From contig CM037778.1 in NCBI GenBank assembly GCA_021229015.1, forward strand, positions 19,984,909-20,048,908: a stretch of DNA of 64,000 bases, written 5' to 3'. Each line of letters starts with the position of its first letter. The first letter of the stretch is position 1. Below are positions 44,345 to 55,420 of the stretch, piece after piece. Origin of the DNA: Solen grandis (Eukaryota; Mollusca; Bivalvia; Adapedonta; Solenidae). The notes beneath the pieces were generated by a model, which was given only the letters and a program-made list of their open reading frames with translations, was not told the origin of the DNA and searched no databases. A program made the position numbers and the translations under genes.

Positions 44345-44720
44345 ATGGCAGAAGAAGTACTAGGTCGACTTTCAGGTGAAGAGTTACTACAGATATAGAA
44401 CAGCTTGATAGTAATGAACAATTCTTTCAAGAAGATGAAGATGAAAATGTTATTTCCATAGAAAATATGGTTTTAAATATTGAACTAGAGTCAGGCCATT
44501 CATTTGAAACACAGCCTGTAACGGTAGATGTACAGTAAATAGAGAGCAGTGTGCTTGACAATAAACACTCGCAGGAACTGTTACACAATTCATGAGTGAA
44601 GATGAAGGAGATTTCATTGATGACGTTAACAGAGATCCAGACTATAACCCATACGAAGCAACAGAATCACAATCAGACGATGAAACTGTGTATGTTCTTG
44701 AAGGTATAACAAATTATTGA
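44345..44720 (+). pseudogene. Transposase-like gene, acidic N-terminal part
   Basis: MAEEVLGRLSGEELL opens near 44345 and then breaks. In neighbouring frames are acidic stretches (EDEDENVISIEN; then SEDEGDFIDDVNRDPDYNPY). Acidic N-termini of this kind precede the conserved Cys-rich part at 44860. At least two frame changes are needed, so this piece is inactive. Confidence 0.45.
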
Positions 44721-44771
44721 TACACCGAAGGTAAATAGTGATAATGTCTTCAACTGATATTATTAATAATA

Positions 44772-45107
44772 GTGTTACTCCAGGGGAAAATAATTGTGTT
44801 GAAACCAGGCATGAAGACAATACAATGTATAAGCATATTAAACAAGTTGAGGGGCCGTAAAAGAACAAGTCATCCTGAAAATTGGGCAAGGAATGTACGT
44901 AAGCGAAAAAGCGCCAAAGGCGAAAGTTTTATAAACTCCAGAGGGAAGCAAGTACCTCTTAAAGTAATAGGTAAACCATGTGGGTGCAAATCTGAGTGTT
45001 TCAGAATATTACCTGAAGATTGTAGAAATAGACTTTTTAGCGAATTTTGGGGTTTTGGAGACACAAATAAGCAAGACGCTTATCTCTTTCGAATGAGTGA
45101 TAAATAA
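44772..45107 (+). pseudogene. Transposase-like gene, Cys-rich region
   Basis: From about residue 30 the ORF reads RKRTSHPENWARNVRKRKSA, then GKPCGCKSECFRILPEDCRN and FWGFGDTNKQDAYLF. The CGCKSEC cluster may bind zinc or DNA. I associate this order (HPENW, CGCK, W-x-GD-x-KQDAYL) with a family of eukaryotic transposase-like proteins common in invertebrate genomes, but cannot name a superfamily. The N-terminal residues before RKRT are likely read-in. Confidence 0.6.
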
Positions 45108-45734
45108 CCAGTAAAGAGAAGGAGAGAGAAGACAGGAGAGAGAGCAAACATCAGATCTTATTCGTATAAGTAAAACATTATAGTGAATGATGGAAGCAAA
45201 TCTGAAGTTTTCATAGATTCTTTCAAATCCCTTCACGGCATTGGTTTGAAACGCATTAAAAGAGTAAGACAACCACCAACATTACCCCCAGAAGATAAGA
45301 GGGAATCTCACCCAAACAGACCTAACAGAATACAAGAAGAACGTATTGAACAAATTCGACAACACATAAAGCCATTCCCTAGAAGGCATCTCATTATTCA
45401 AGAATAGATAACCCTAATAAATACTATTTGCATGAGAACTTGAATGTCAGAAGAATGTGGCTTCTTTAACTGGCAAAATATGAACCAGACGAACTGGAAA
45501 AGATACGGAAGAAAGAGAAGTGTTGTCCAAAAGTAAAGTTATGGCTTTACATGAAGATCTTCAATTCTGACTTTAGTATGAGTTTCGGCATGCCGCGAAC
45601 AGACACTTGTTCAAAATGCGATCAACTAGAATGTAAACAAGACTTCAGATACAGTCAAACAGTCTCAAGTCAAACGGGGGAAAAGAAATGCATCTAAGAA
45701 AAGCTGAAGTTGCGTATGAGAAACTTAAAAAAAA
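45108..45734 (+). pseudogene. Transposase-like gene, middle part before the LINE
   Basis: The open piece at 45183-45407 ends in IRQHIKPFPRRH. In other frames follow DNPNKYYLHENLNVRRMW, LWLYMKIFNSDFSMSFGMP and DTCSKCDQLECK, a Cys-pair motif. Coding then runs to KMHLRKAEVAYEKLKKK, where the LINE interrupts near 45735. Several stops and shifts are visible. Confidence 0.55.
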
Positions 45735-47014
45735 GAGAATTAGCTAGAGTTGAAATTACGAAATCTATTCTAAGTCTAAAATCAGGTAAAGCTCAAGGAA
45801 TAGACGGTATTAGTGCCGAGTTTTATATAAATACCTGTCACAGCATAATACCTATTTTAAGCATTTTGTTTAATCGAATACTTTTAACCGGAGAGTTTCC
45901 GGATGCATGGGGTCAAAGCATAATTGTCCCATTGCATAAATCTGGTGACAGGAACGACCCTTCAAATTACAGAGGAATCTCACTTATGGACGTCATATAT
46001 AAAATATTCTCAAAGATAGTCACGGATAGATTAAATAAGTGGGCAACTGATTGTAATAAAGTCAATGAAGCACAAGCAGGTTTTAGATCAGGGTACTCGG
46101 GAGTTGATAATATGTTTTCACTTCAAGCTATGATTCAAAAGTATATCTCAAGACCCAACGGGAGATTTTATGTGTTGTATATTGATTTTAAGAAAGCATT
46201 TGATTCACTTGTACATTATAAAATTTTCGAAAATATTTTAAGTAAAGGCGCAAACGGAAAACTAATAAATGTGTTGATATCAATGTATTCTAAATTAGAA
46301 AATTACATCAAAATGCCAAGACATTCTTTAAACGACCAACCTTATGAAAATAGGCGGGAAAATACATCACGTGACCATATTATTGGGCCAATCAACTGTA
46401 ACATTGGCACAAGGCAAGGTGACGTCAGTTCCCCAATAATCTTTACACTTTACATAAATGACTTGATTGCACGATTACGACAAACTTGTAGCGGTATTTT
46501 TATCACTTCTGATATACCAGATATTTTATGCCTACTTTTTGCAGACGATGTCGCCTCCGTAGCCGATACAGTTAATAACTTACAGCAACAATTAAATGCA
46601 TTGTCAGAATTTTGCAATTGTTCAGAAATGTCTGTTAACATAAATAAAACAGAAATAATCGTATTTAGAAATGGAGGCCCCTTACGAAACTCGGAGCACT
46701 GGACATTCAATGGCAAGACCGTAAACGTAACATCTATATACAAGTACATGGGGCTCTTATTTACGTCAAAACTAACATGGACTGCTGCTAAATGCAGGTT
46801 AGCATCACAAGCTAGGAAAGCTATTTTCGCTATTAGACGTTATCAATTGCCATTTGGTCAATTTTCACACCAAGATATGTTTAAATTGTTTGATTCAATG
46901 GTTGTACCTATATTGACGTACGGGGCGGAAATATGGGTCATTCATATTCATAAGAGATTGAAAAAGTACAAATTGAATTTTGTAGATATTTTCTGGGAGT
47001 TAACACTTCAGTGA
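45735..47014 (+). pseudogene. LINE reverse transcriptase
   Basis: The frame is open from before the LINE border. Conserved blocks are KAQGIDGISAEFYINTC, SNYRGISLMDVIYKIFSKIV, EAQAGFRSGYSGVDNMF, VLYIDFKKAFDSLVH (catalytic Asp), GTRQGDVSSPIIFTLYIND and the catalytic LLFADDVASVADT (about 46537). The frame is left at a run of five A near 46961, after which homologous sequence continues in another frame. RT primes on nicked chromosomal DNA and copies LINE RNA. Confidence 0.9.
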
Positions 47015-47739
47015 ATAATTGCATGGTACTTGGTGAATGTGGGCGGCTGCCCTTATGTACTACGTATTACACTAAATGTATTAAATATTGGGGTTAACTT
47101 TTGCAAATGCCAAATACTAGATATCCTAGATGTTGTTATGTTATGCTTAATTTACAGGATAATATTGGTAGAAAAAACTGGGTTACAAATGTGCGCGAGC
47201 TTTTATTTAAATATGGTTATGGTTATGTCTGGATTTGTCAAGATGTTGGTGATTTGAACATGTTTTGCTCATCGTTCAAGCAGCGAATATGCGATTGTAT
47301 GAAACAAACCTGGTCTGAGGATATCCGAGCTTCATCTAGATGTGATACATACAGTACATTTAAAACTTTACTTAATGTTGAACGATATTTAACCATTGAT
47401 CTTCCCTTTTTTGTACGAAAATCATTAGCGCGCTTTAGATGTTCGAATCATAGGTTAAACATTGAACTGGGGAGGCGCTATAATATTGAGAGACGTGATA
47501 GAATATGTTTGTATTGTTTTATTCACAGTAACCGTTTAATTATAGAAAACGAATACCATGCGTTTTTTGTTTGCCCAAATTTTTCAAATATAAGACAGCA
47601 ATATTTATTTAACTGGTACACTGGGGGATTGGACGTAATGCATTTTGCGAATCTAATGAAAACTGACCACTATATTACTGTAAAGCGAATAGCATTGTAT
47701 GTCACACAACTTATGAGAAATATTGATAATGTTATGTAG
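47015..47739 (+). pseudogene. LINE ORF2 C-terminal domain
   Basis: After the shift near 46965 the frame reads FLGVNTSVNNCMVLGECGR and meets TAA near 47094. The open part from 47101 has QDNIGRKNWVTNVRELL and the zinc-binding tail RRDRICLYCF..NEYHAFFVCPNFS. The ORF ends at 47737-47739. The tail resembles the relic at 31725. Confidence 0.8.
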
Positions 47740-47875
47740 TCTTCATGTATTTCAGCATTGGTAAATTGTTTAAGACACAACTAGTTGTTTATTATTATGT
47801 TACTAAATTTGTATTTTGGGCCTTGGGCCTTGTATTACGTGAAAATAAACTTGTATCTTGTATCTTGTATCTTGT

Positions 47876-48324
47876 AGTCGATTGCGAATTAGACGCAAAC
47901 ACATTTGACTTTCAGCAAAATCTTCCTGTTCCATGCGTAACAACAAGCGATCTGTTCTATATGAAGCAATTATGGACATATAACTTTTGTGTACATGATT
48001 TGAAAATCGGAGACGGAATAATGCACATGTGGGATGAGTCTACTGCACAGAGATGTTCATCAGAAGTATGCTCGTGTCTTGAGCACACGATACTTAACAG
48101 GCACAAGGATGCGAAACGCCTCGTTTTATTTAGTGATAGTTGCAGTAGGCAAAATAAGAACAAGGCCATGCTAACCCTTTTAACGACATTATGTGCCAAC
48201 AGTGATAAACCATATCAACGCATCGATCATTTTTATCTAGTGAGGGGCCAAACATATCTACCAAATGACAGAGATTTTGCTCTTATAGAAAAGCGTAAAA
48301 AGGGAGAACTGCTGTTGTTGTATT
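47876..48324 (+). pseudogene. Transposase-like gene, catalytic-looking part
   Basis: Open codons immediately right of the LINE tail read DANTFDFQQNLPVPCVTT, then QLWTYNFCVHDLKIGDG, WDESTAQRCSSEVCSC, LVLFSDSCSRQNKNKAM and TYLPNDRDFALIEKRK. The Asp in FDFQQ and in FSDSC followed by QNKN look like DDE/RNase-H-fold catalytic positions; the third acidic residue may be the D or E of NDRDFALIE. This is a recognisable transposase-like family, but I cannot name its superfamily. A SINE cuts the gene at about 48325. Confidence 0.6.
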
Positions 48325-48519
48325 GGGGTTTACCGTCGCTGCGATAGTATTTCAATCATATAGCGACGTCCAGCTAATTACAGGTGGAGGAAGACCCCGA
48401 GTACACAGAGGTACCCGGGTAGAACCACCGACTTACCGCAAGCCAGCTGGAAGGCTTCCTCACATGAAAAATCCGAGGTCCCTACCGGGATTCGAACCCA
48501 CAGCGGTGAGGGGCTGAGA
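48325..48519 (-). repeat. tRNA-Ser-like SINE inside the transposase gene
   Basis: The copy reads, on the plus strand, from TACCGTCGCTGCGATAG through AGCGACGTCCAGCTAATTAC and CCAGCTGGAAGGCTTCC to the reversed B-box GGGATTCGAACCC. The A-box end beyond GGTGAGGGGCTGAG is truncated. It interrupts transposase coding between KRKKGELL and RFIVHDQLPQ, so it arrived later than the transposon. Confidence 0.85.
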
Positions 48520-49066
48520 GATTTATAGTCCATGACCAGCTGCCACAAGTGTCAGATGACTATGTAAAAATAGAAAGTCGCACAGTGCAACCATTCGAGG
48601 TTGTAAAAGTCAATGGCAATGATATAAAAGATTATAACGTGATTGGTGATAAAGCTGTGAAACATAAACTAACAACAAATGGTGGTGAAAAGGTTCTCAT
48701 TAGATAACTTATGTGGTTCTCATTTGGGGCCAGTGAAAAAATTGACCCGATCACCGGTCAGGAAAACCTTATAGAGCATGTAGACGAAGGGTAGTGTAGT
48801 TATACACATAACATTCTTGAACCATGGAAGAAAGTTAAGTTGTTCAAACGTGGTGTTCAAGCACACAGCTTACAGGCTGATCAAAAGTTTGACAAACCAG
48901 TCTTCATCAAGGCATCAAATACAAAGACTTAAACAAATAAGTTAAACGGGGGTTACTGCGCAGTGATGTGGCTGACTTTTATAAAAATCTTCCACAGGAA
49001 AACATTGCAAACTGTGAAGACCCAGTCGATCATGACTCAGAGTATAAAGACGATTATACAGAGTAG
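48520..49066 (+). pseudogene. Transposase-like gene, C-terminal part
   Basis: After the SINE, coding resumes with RFIVHDQLPQVSDDYVKIES and PFEVVKVNGNDIKDYNVIGD. It then continues through stops with KLFKRGVQAHSLQ and DVADFYKNLPQENI, and ends in an acidic tail before TAG near 49066. No domain is recognised beyond continuity with the upstream parts. Confidence 0.5.
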
Positions 49067-49336
49067 CTCAGAAATGTATTAGGTTGACAGAAATTAAGAA
49101 GGAAATAATTACTTGCACAGCTATAAAAGCAACAGTTCACGTTGATGTGAAATTTTATCAATTTAGCGTATAATATCTCAAAGTCATTAGTTTTTAAATC
49201 ATTAGAAATGGTGATTTTTTAGAAATGACAAACATTTTATTTGTATATTCAAAATGAGAAATATTGACACCAATTAATTTTCGATCGATGAACGGTCGCT
49301 TTAACCCTCAAAATGCTTGAATCTAGTTCAGTAGGT

Positions 49337-49510
49337 ATTTAAGACCAGTGTAGACCCAGATCAGCCAGCGTGCAACCGCGCCGGCTGATCAGGAAAAACA
49401 CTGTTCAATGCAAATTCAGTTGGTAAGTCAGTGAACAGTGTTGACGCTGATAAGCTGTGTGGTTGCACGCCGGCTGATCTGGGTCCATACTGGTCACAAA
49501 GGTCTTAAAA
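49337..49510. repeat. 174-bp imperfect palindrome (MITE-like)
   Basis: TTAAGACCAGTGTAGACCCA at the left pairs with TGGGTCCATACTGGTCACAAAGGTCTTAA at the right. Inner stems CCGGCTGATC and AACACTGTTCA pair around a loop of about 24 bases. It is inside the 8-kb transposon, downstream of its gene. The flanks 49067-49336 and 49511-50365 hold nothing else I recognise. Confidence 0.75.
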
Positions 49511-50365
49511 ATTCAGCTCTTTAGAGGTTACTGCATGGCCAGATTTATGATCCAGAACTACGTTTATTAATACTTCAAAAGTTTGCATTGTGTACTGATG
49601 TTCGGATATATTTTGTAGGTGAAAAAATGTTTTTGTTGAAGTTCTGTGTGTAATGTTTGTTTTGAGTATAATTATTGGGTAGGAAACAGTTGAAAATGTA
49701 TTCTAAATCTTTTTGTACTATGGGACATTTTCATCCCTTTTTACATTATATAAGTTAGCTGCAAGTCATGACACATGTTGTTTTCATTATTCAGTAATAA
49801 CATTTGTTACGACTTCTTCATAGTTAGATGATTAACATTCGACTTAAAAGAAATATATTTCTCAACCGTTTCCACCATGTCAGTTTTTTTCTTTCGAATT
49901 TCATAAATTCTCCGAGTTCCAAGTTAAAAATACCGTAATGCATATATTTTGAGATGTTGACACTATGAAGGCTTTTATTTATGCGACCTGTGTGCACAAA
50001 ATTTGATTTAAAATTGATTTTAAAATTGTCTGTCAATGAAAAGTAGCACATTATACTGTTGTTGGTTTTACTTGCATACGTTGATGCGTACACATCAAAT
50101 ACCCGGTAAAAAATTAGAGACCTCATTACGTGCTAGGTTAAAAACAAAAAGAAGGAAGCTATTTTGGATGGACAGTTGCCAGCCACTCATCAAATATTTT
50201 GAGGCTGGGGCTGGGCTTTACATAGGAAGGAAGGCCATTCCAAAGTCTATTTGTCCGGATAAACTCTGTAGTTTTGGTGATACACATCCCTTTACAGATC
50301 CCCTACGTCTTCATGCTACATCTTATGAACGCGTATGTTCATTTCGAGATAAGTAATTAATGTCT

Positions 50366-50680
50366 AACCGGCCACGGTGTCCTAGTGGTTAGAGCGCCTG
50401 CCTCGGATGCGGGAGGTCGCGGGTTCGATCCCCTGCCGCGACATACCAAAGTCGTAAAAAATGGTAGTGTTATAGCTCCCTTGCTTGGCGCTCAGCATAT
50501 AAGGGAAGTTGCACGACTGGTTGGCCCGGTGTCAGGGTAATGTGACTGGGTGTGGTATCATGCCACATGTCTACGGCGTGATACTGCAGTGTGGCAGCAC
50601 TATATTTGTCTCAAGTAGACATCGTCTCCAAATTACTAAAATACTGTCGGTGGGACGTTAAACCCAATAAACAAACAAAC
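50366..50680 (+). repeat. tRNA-derived SINE with 11-bp target duplication
   Basis: The head AACCGGCCACGGTGTCCTAG and GTGGTTAGAGC carries the A-box; GGTTCGATCCCC is a perfect B-box. The body has TAAGGGAAGTTGCACGACTG and GTCTCAAGTAGACATCGTCT, and the 3' end is GGTGGGACGTTAAACCC followed by AATAAACAAACAAAC. AATTAATGTCT flanks both sides (50355-50365 and 50681-50691). It looks complete and fairly young. A relative is at 51300 and a relic at 40815. Confidence 0.92.
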
Positions 50681-50691
50681 AATTAATGTCT

Positions 50692-50980
50692 TACTTGATA
50701 GATATGGTGAAATAGGTGTTAATTATAAGCTTAATTACCTACGCCATTATCTCAAAGCCACAAAGGTCCTAACTCATTAGGATTTAGTACCGCTATTGCA
50801 TAAGAACATTTAACAAAAATAACCTTTCTTTCAATAAAATGGTTGAATGAGATGTAAAACAAACAACTTTTGTCTCTAATAACTGTTTATTTAAAATATC
50901 AATTGTTACGGAAATCAATTAAAGATATATCAACCGAAACAAAAATTAAAAAAAAAATGCCTTATTCTCGAAATACTGTG
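50692..50980. promoter_or_regulatory. Transposon right end with subterminal TIR-like motifs
   Basis: CAAAGGTCCTAACTCATTAG near 50761 and, inverted, TTTAGTACCGCTATTGCATA near 50784 resemble the TIR core. The rest is A-rich. Confidence 0.5.
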
Positions 50981-51015
50981 AAATGGAGTTGGGTACCTTC
51001 TTGCACTGACCCCTT
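50981..51015 (-). repeat. Right terminal inverted repeat
   Basis: It reads AAATGGAGTTGGGTACCTTC and TTGCACTGACCCCTT on the plus strand, the inverse of 42994-43028 with two mismatches. CAGTTG follows at 51016-51021. Confidence 0.9.
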
Positions 51016-51021
51016 CAGTTG
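51016..51021. repeat. Target-site duplication, right copy (CAGTTG)
   Basis: It equals 42988-42993; the host tandem unit continues with ATAAAGTGGATGGACC. Confidence 0.9.
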
Positions 51022-51299
51022 ATAAAGTGGATGGACCTCTTCGTTATACCATGACCTATATTTGATGAAAGAAGCCCGAAATAAAAAAACAAAAAACAAA
51101 AACGTTAATAATATCATCAGGTCTTGTTCCATTACTGGTTAGCCCGATAGGATAGTTCAAATGCAAGGTGTAGAGCGATTTGCTCGAATCATATGATTAA
51201 ACTATGCTAAATAAACGTACATGGGAATTAAATATCTTGTCCTCACCTTATTCTTGGCAAAGAACTTTCTTTTCATGATTTATTTTAATATTACTCTTC

Positions 51300-51519
51300 A
51301 CCGGTGGCCGAGTCGTTGGAGCGTTCGACTCGGAAACGGGAGGTCGTGGATTCGGTCCCAGACCTCGACATTTGAAAGTCGTTAAAAATGGTACTGATTT
51401 AGCTTTATTGCTTGACGCTCAGCATGTAAGGGTAGTTCCAGGACTGTTTGTCTCAAATAGACGTGGTCTCCAAATGACTGAAATAATGACAATGGGACGT
51501 TAAATTCAACAAACAAACA
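51300..51519 (+). repeat. tRNA-derived SINE, internally deleted relative of 50366
   Basis: The A-box GGTGGCCGAGTCGTTGGAGC and B-box-like GGATTCGGTCCC are followed by the same body with about 90 bases missing (TAAGGGTAGTTCCAGGACTG then TCTCAAATAGACGTGGTCTC), ending GGGACGTTAAATTC and a short CAAA-rich tail. Confidence 0.85.
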
Positions 51520-53726
51520 TAGTATCACATTTCTACAGTGAGACAATGAAGTCAGTAAGAAGGGACAAAACTCCTTGACACATATATCTAGATTTGCCCA
51601 TGTAATACATGTTAAACTGCCAGTAGTAATTGGGACGCTTTGCATTCAAAAGATAGACGCCAATTTGTTGATATCATGTCTATTTATAGTAAAAAATGAG
51701 GTCATGTAGGTAACTATGTATAGGAACTCATTTGCATGTCGAGTATGACGTAGGCGTAGCAGCAATGTTGCTGATGTTATTTTTATTTATAGTAAAAGTC
51801 ATGTAGGTTACTATTGAACTTATTTGTAGAGTGGGTGGAGGTGGTCATTTTAGTTTAGATTCTACTGTTTGTATAGCGTGGCGGCCATATTGAGATTGTA
51901 TGGCGGTGCTATTGATTATGAGGTATTGATAGTCCCAATAATATACAGAGCTGACTTGTATATTCAGTCATAGGGCTTAATCTCGGACATTGGGGGCCAG
52001 GTTCTCAGCCCTAGACGGGGATTATACAAAAAAACAATACAGTTTTAAAACAATAATGATATAAAAAGATCAATATATGATAACCATACAATGAATTAAA
52101 AACATATATATTGATAGGGTCATGGTTCATACACATAAGGAGTAAATATGATTAAGATAAATCAAACAATATTGGAACATAATTTTTGAACATGTCTTTA
52201 CACGTTCTTTAAATATGAAACAATCAGTCAGAAATAAAGATCAATTCTCTGAATTCAGACGTGTAGGGCATTGAACTTTATTTCGAACACGAATGTACAC
52301 GTTATTTCAACCTATTGACTTCTTTGCGAATATTGAAATCATTTAAGGCAGGCACCAGTACACTTCATAATCATATACACAACGACCTATATACCAGAAA
52401 GAAAAATAAACATCTTACCTACCATGCATGAATACGTTTTACTTTGAATCTGGAGTAACACACTTATTGATCTCCTTTTGTTTAATTCTCTCTCTCTTAA
52501 TTTCTGGGGAGTTTGTATATGATTATATAAGCACATTCTCATAAACTTGAATAGAAATGTATGAAATACATGAGCACGTACATGTATACATGTGTATGTA
52601 CAATTACATGTTCATGGTATTTTCTCTTTCTCACGCTCACACACATTTCACGTGATATACCATTTTAAGTCATAGTATTGCCGGTAATTATTCGTGGAAA
52701 TGTATTCAGGCTTAGCAATGTTCAACTAGAGTAAACCAGAAATAACTGGTTTACAATTTGAACCGACCAATGCAGTGTCTTCATTTTATGCCATAAAACA
52801 TAATGATTGAACATGTTGTCTAAATATAACCATGGCTTAGATCAACATCCAGTCAGAAAAGAAATGCAGGATCGCAACCACTGACATGTTTTATTCCATG
52901 AATAGGCATGACATTGCACAACAACCAGCAATCACTTTAAATCCATTATTTGATCAAACACATGCACACACATTAACAAACACACACACACACACAAACA
53001 CACTATTCAAACAAAATCATTTAAAATGTGTTCATGGTGACGGGTTTTCTCTGGAAATGAAATGGACATGCCGAGTAAGGTTAACTTTTTAATTAATAAA
53101 TCACCTACTTTTTTTCTCAGAATCCAATTTTTATACAACACAACAGAATTTCCAAAAAGTTAATGACATGTATATCCATTAGTTTTTAGAAATTTCCTGC
53201 ACAAAAGATTCCAACTGATCGCTTTTAGAACATTCATAGAAAAAAAATTGTACACTGCGTGTATGTGAAAATGTTTTATGATGTGTGCGTGAACGAAATG
53301 TATGGTTTTGGGCTCTCGATTTTAACTTAAAATACATGTTTGTGTGTAATCAACATAATCCTAGTGCGAGATGAAAGAGCTGGAACCGTGTCAGCAGGGA
53401 AATAATTAAAAAGACAATACCTCTTTCAGTTTACCAATCTATATACCATTCGTATATAAGTATGGAACATTGAACACATTTTGTTATTTTGATTTCAGAA
53501 ATTAATTTATTGATATTGTTTTAATGCGAATTAAGTCTAAACACATTGATGATTGATCCGAAATTTTTTTTTTTTAAAAATTTCCTTTTTTATTAACATT
53601 TTGTCATTTGAGCATACAAATAGTAAGTAGCTTCGAAATAAATCTGTTGAAATGAATTTCAATCGAATAATTGTCAATTATCGATTTTATTGATTTCACA
53701 TTTGTTCTAAAAGGTACATTGTTAAA
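51520..53726. other. Anonymous DNA
   Basis: No gene or clear repeat is visible. 51885-51970 shares short words with 58030-58220 (GGCGGCCATATTG; TATACAGAG-TGACTTGTATA), suggesting distant copies of the palindromic element there. A (CA) tract lies at 52962-53000. Confidence 0.4.
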
Positions 53727-54545
53727 GGTAGTATCTCCCTTATTTGTTAACCAATTTGAATCATATTCATAGCTATGGAAAGCTCAAAGTGAGAGATTTA
53801 CTTTGAACTCCCTTAACCGGATGTCCATGAAAAAAAAAACCAAAATTTTCCTCGATTTGAATATTTTTCATAGCTATGAAAAGCTCTAAGTGATGTATAC
53901 TTTGAACTCTCTAAAGCGGAAGTCCATGATTTAAAAAAGCCGGAAATGACGTCATCAAATGTAAAAATGGCTCTACCTTCCTTATTTGTTATCCCATTTG
54001 ACTTGACTAGACTTCACTATTTGAGTTTACCGTCGCTTCGACAGTATTTCAGTCATATAGCGACGTCCAGCTAATTACAGGTGGAGGAAGACCCCGAATG
54101 CACGGAGACATCAGGGTAGAACCACCGACCTACCGCAAGCCAGCTGGAAGGCTTCCTCACATTAAAATACGAAATCCTGTCGGAATTCGAACCCAGGCGG
54201 TGAGTAACCGATTTGAATCATTTTCATAGATATGGAAAGCTCTAGGTGAAATCTATACTTTGAACTCTTTTAACGGGAAGTCAATGATTGAAAAAGACGG
54301 AAATGACGTCATCAAATATAAAACTGACTTTATCTTCCCTAGTTGTTATCCGATTTGAATCATTTTCATGGCCATAGAAATACCTAAGTGAGATCTTTTC
54401 TATGATCACTCTTAACCGGAAGTCCATGATAAATGAAAACTTGAAATGACGTCATCAAATGTAAAAATGACTCTATCTTCCCTAGGTGTTTTCCGATTTG
54501 AATCATTTTCATAGCTATGGAAATATCTAATTAGAATATATCCAG
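53727..54545 (+). repeat. Tandem array of about 140-bp units with TGACGTCA
   Basis: About five units share TTATTTGTTA-CC-ATTTGAATCA, TTTTCATAGCTATGGAAA, TACTTTGAACTC, GGAAGTCCATGAT and GAAATGACGTCATCAAAT. TGACGTCA stands at 53947, 54304 and 54447. A SINE splits the third unit. The octamer is the full CRE palindrome; whether it acts as one here is unknown. Confidence 0.8.
54000..54205 (-). repeat. tRNA-Ser-like SINE inside the tandem array
   Basis: Plus-strand reading: TTGACTTGACTAGACTTCAC, TACCGTCGCTTCGACAG, AGCGACGTCCAGCTAATTAC, then the reversed B-box GGAATTCGAACCC. The tandem unit ends at CCCATTT on the left and resumes at GTAACCGATTTGAATC on the right. Confidence 0.85.
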
Positions 54546-54602
54546 TTCAGTCGAAGCATAAAACACTTATAAGAGTATGTATATTTCCGAGTTACTTTTA
54601 CC

Positions 54603-55420
54603 ATGGAGTGTCAAATCTGCTCTAAGAATTTTAGTATTGCCTTTAACTTGAAGCGCCATAAAATGGACACACATTGTAATGATCATTGGTTTCCGACAAC
54701 ACAAGAAACTCTCGAGCTCTGGGAGCTCTTGGGGCTTAAAGAGCTCAGGGAGCTCATGAATATCAGGGGTCTCAGACACAAAAAGAATGTTCAGGAAGTG
54801 CCTCCTTCAGCATTGACTGATGGTCTGGAATTTGTTTTTCAACATCCATTTACGTGTATGGTCAGCAGACCGACCTCTTGCGGAAAAACTTACTTCCTAT
54901 CATAACTACTACAGAGGGCTTACGAAATAATACGACCCAATCCACAAAATATTATCTGGTTAAACAAGAGATGGCAACCGTTGTATGACGAAATACAAAG
55001 AAACGTAATAATGATAATGAAAGTTATGTTGATGAACAAGACTACATGGAAGACATAAATGAATATTTCGAACCCTTAGCTAAAAAAGCTGATGAGAAAA
55101 CGGAAACAATTTGGGATCAAAAACGAATATAGAATTGACGGATATTCAGAGCAGAAAGCCCGTTCAAAAGCCTACGAGTTTGTCTTTTAAGACGATAATA
55201 AAAAACATGCGAATGTATACAGATTTTCTGAGAACAGCGGTTTAACTAGAAGGAAGTGTCGTTCATCAGAAAATTCTTCGAGAAATTTTAGATTCAGACA
55301 ATAAAAAGAAAGTGATAAAACGAGTATTGAATAAATACAATCATTGGTTGGATGAGGTCATTAGTCACGGAGAGATAGATTCAGAATCTAGTCTTTAAGG
55401 GGAGGAGACTAATAGACATA
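54603..55420 (+). pseudogene. Broken zinc-finger/P-loop ATPase gene (Polinton-like?)
   Basis: The ORF starts MECQICSKNFSIAFNLKRHK, a C2H2 zinc finger. A repetitive Leu/Glu stretch follows (GAGCTC-rich DNA at 54710-54755). Then comes FQHPFTCMVSRPTSCGKTYF, a Walker A P-loop in which Arg stands where Gly is usual. A TAA at 54904-54906 stops it, but coding continues in frame with NIIWLNKRWQPLYDEIQ. Beyond, in other frames, are YVDEQDYMEDINEYFEP and VIKRVLNKYNHWLDEVI. The HPFT plus P-loop arrangement resembles ATPases I associate with Polinton/Maverick-type elements; the match is from memory and no polymerase or integrase is nearby. Confidence 0.5.

Larger units (their letters stand above)
45735..47876 (+). 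mobile_element. 5'-truncated LINE inserted in the transposase gene
   Basis: It starts inside the N-terminal part of reverse transcriptase and ends with a (TTGTATC)n heptamer tail at 47848-47876, after which transposase coding resumes at VVDCELDANTFDF. No clear target duplication is visible at the left. The endonuclease and upstream ORF are missing, as usual for incomplete reverse transcription. It is probably CR1/Jockey-like. Confidence 0.8.
42994..51015 (+). mobile_element. 8.0-kb DNA transposon with 6-bp TSD, superfamily unassigned
   Basis: The ends are AAGGGGTCAGTGCAA..., an inverted pair of 35 bp with two mismatches. The direct flanks are CAGTTG. Inside are several TIR-like motifs near both ends and a broken plus-strand transposase-like gene spread over 44345-49066. 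A LINE (about 45735-47876) and two SINEs (48325, 50366) are inserted. Without the three insertions it would be about 5.4 kb. A 6-bp duplication and these ends do not match TTAA, TA or 8-bp types; Dada-like or another lesser-known superfamily is possible. I cannot name it from memory. Confidence 0.85.
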
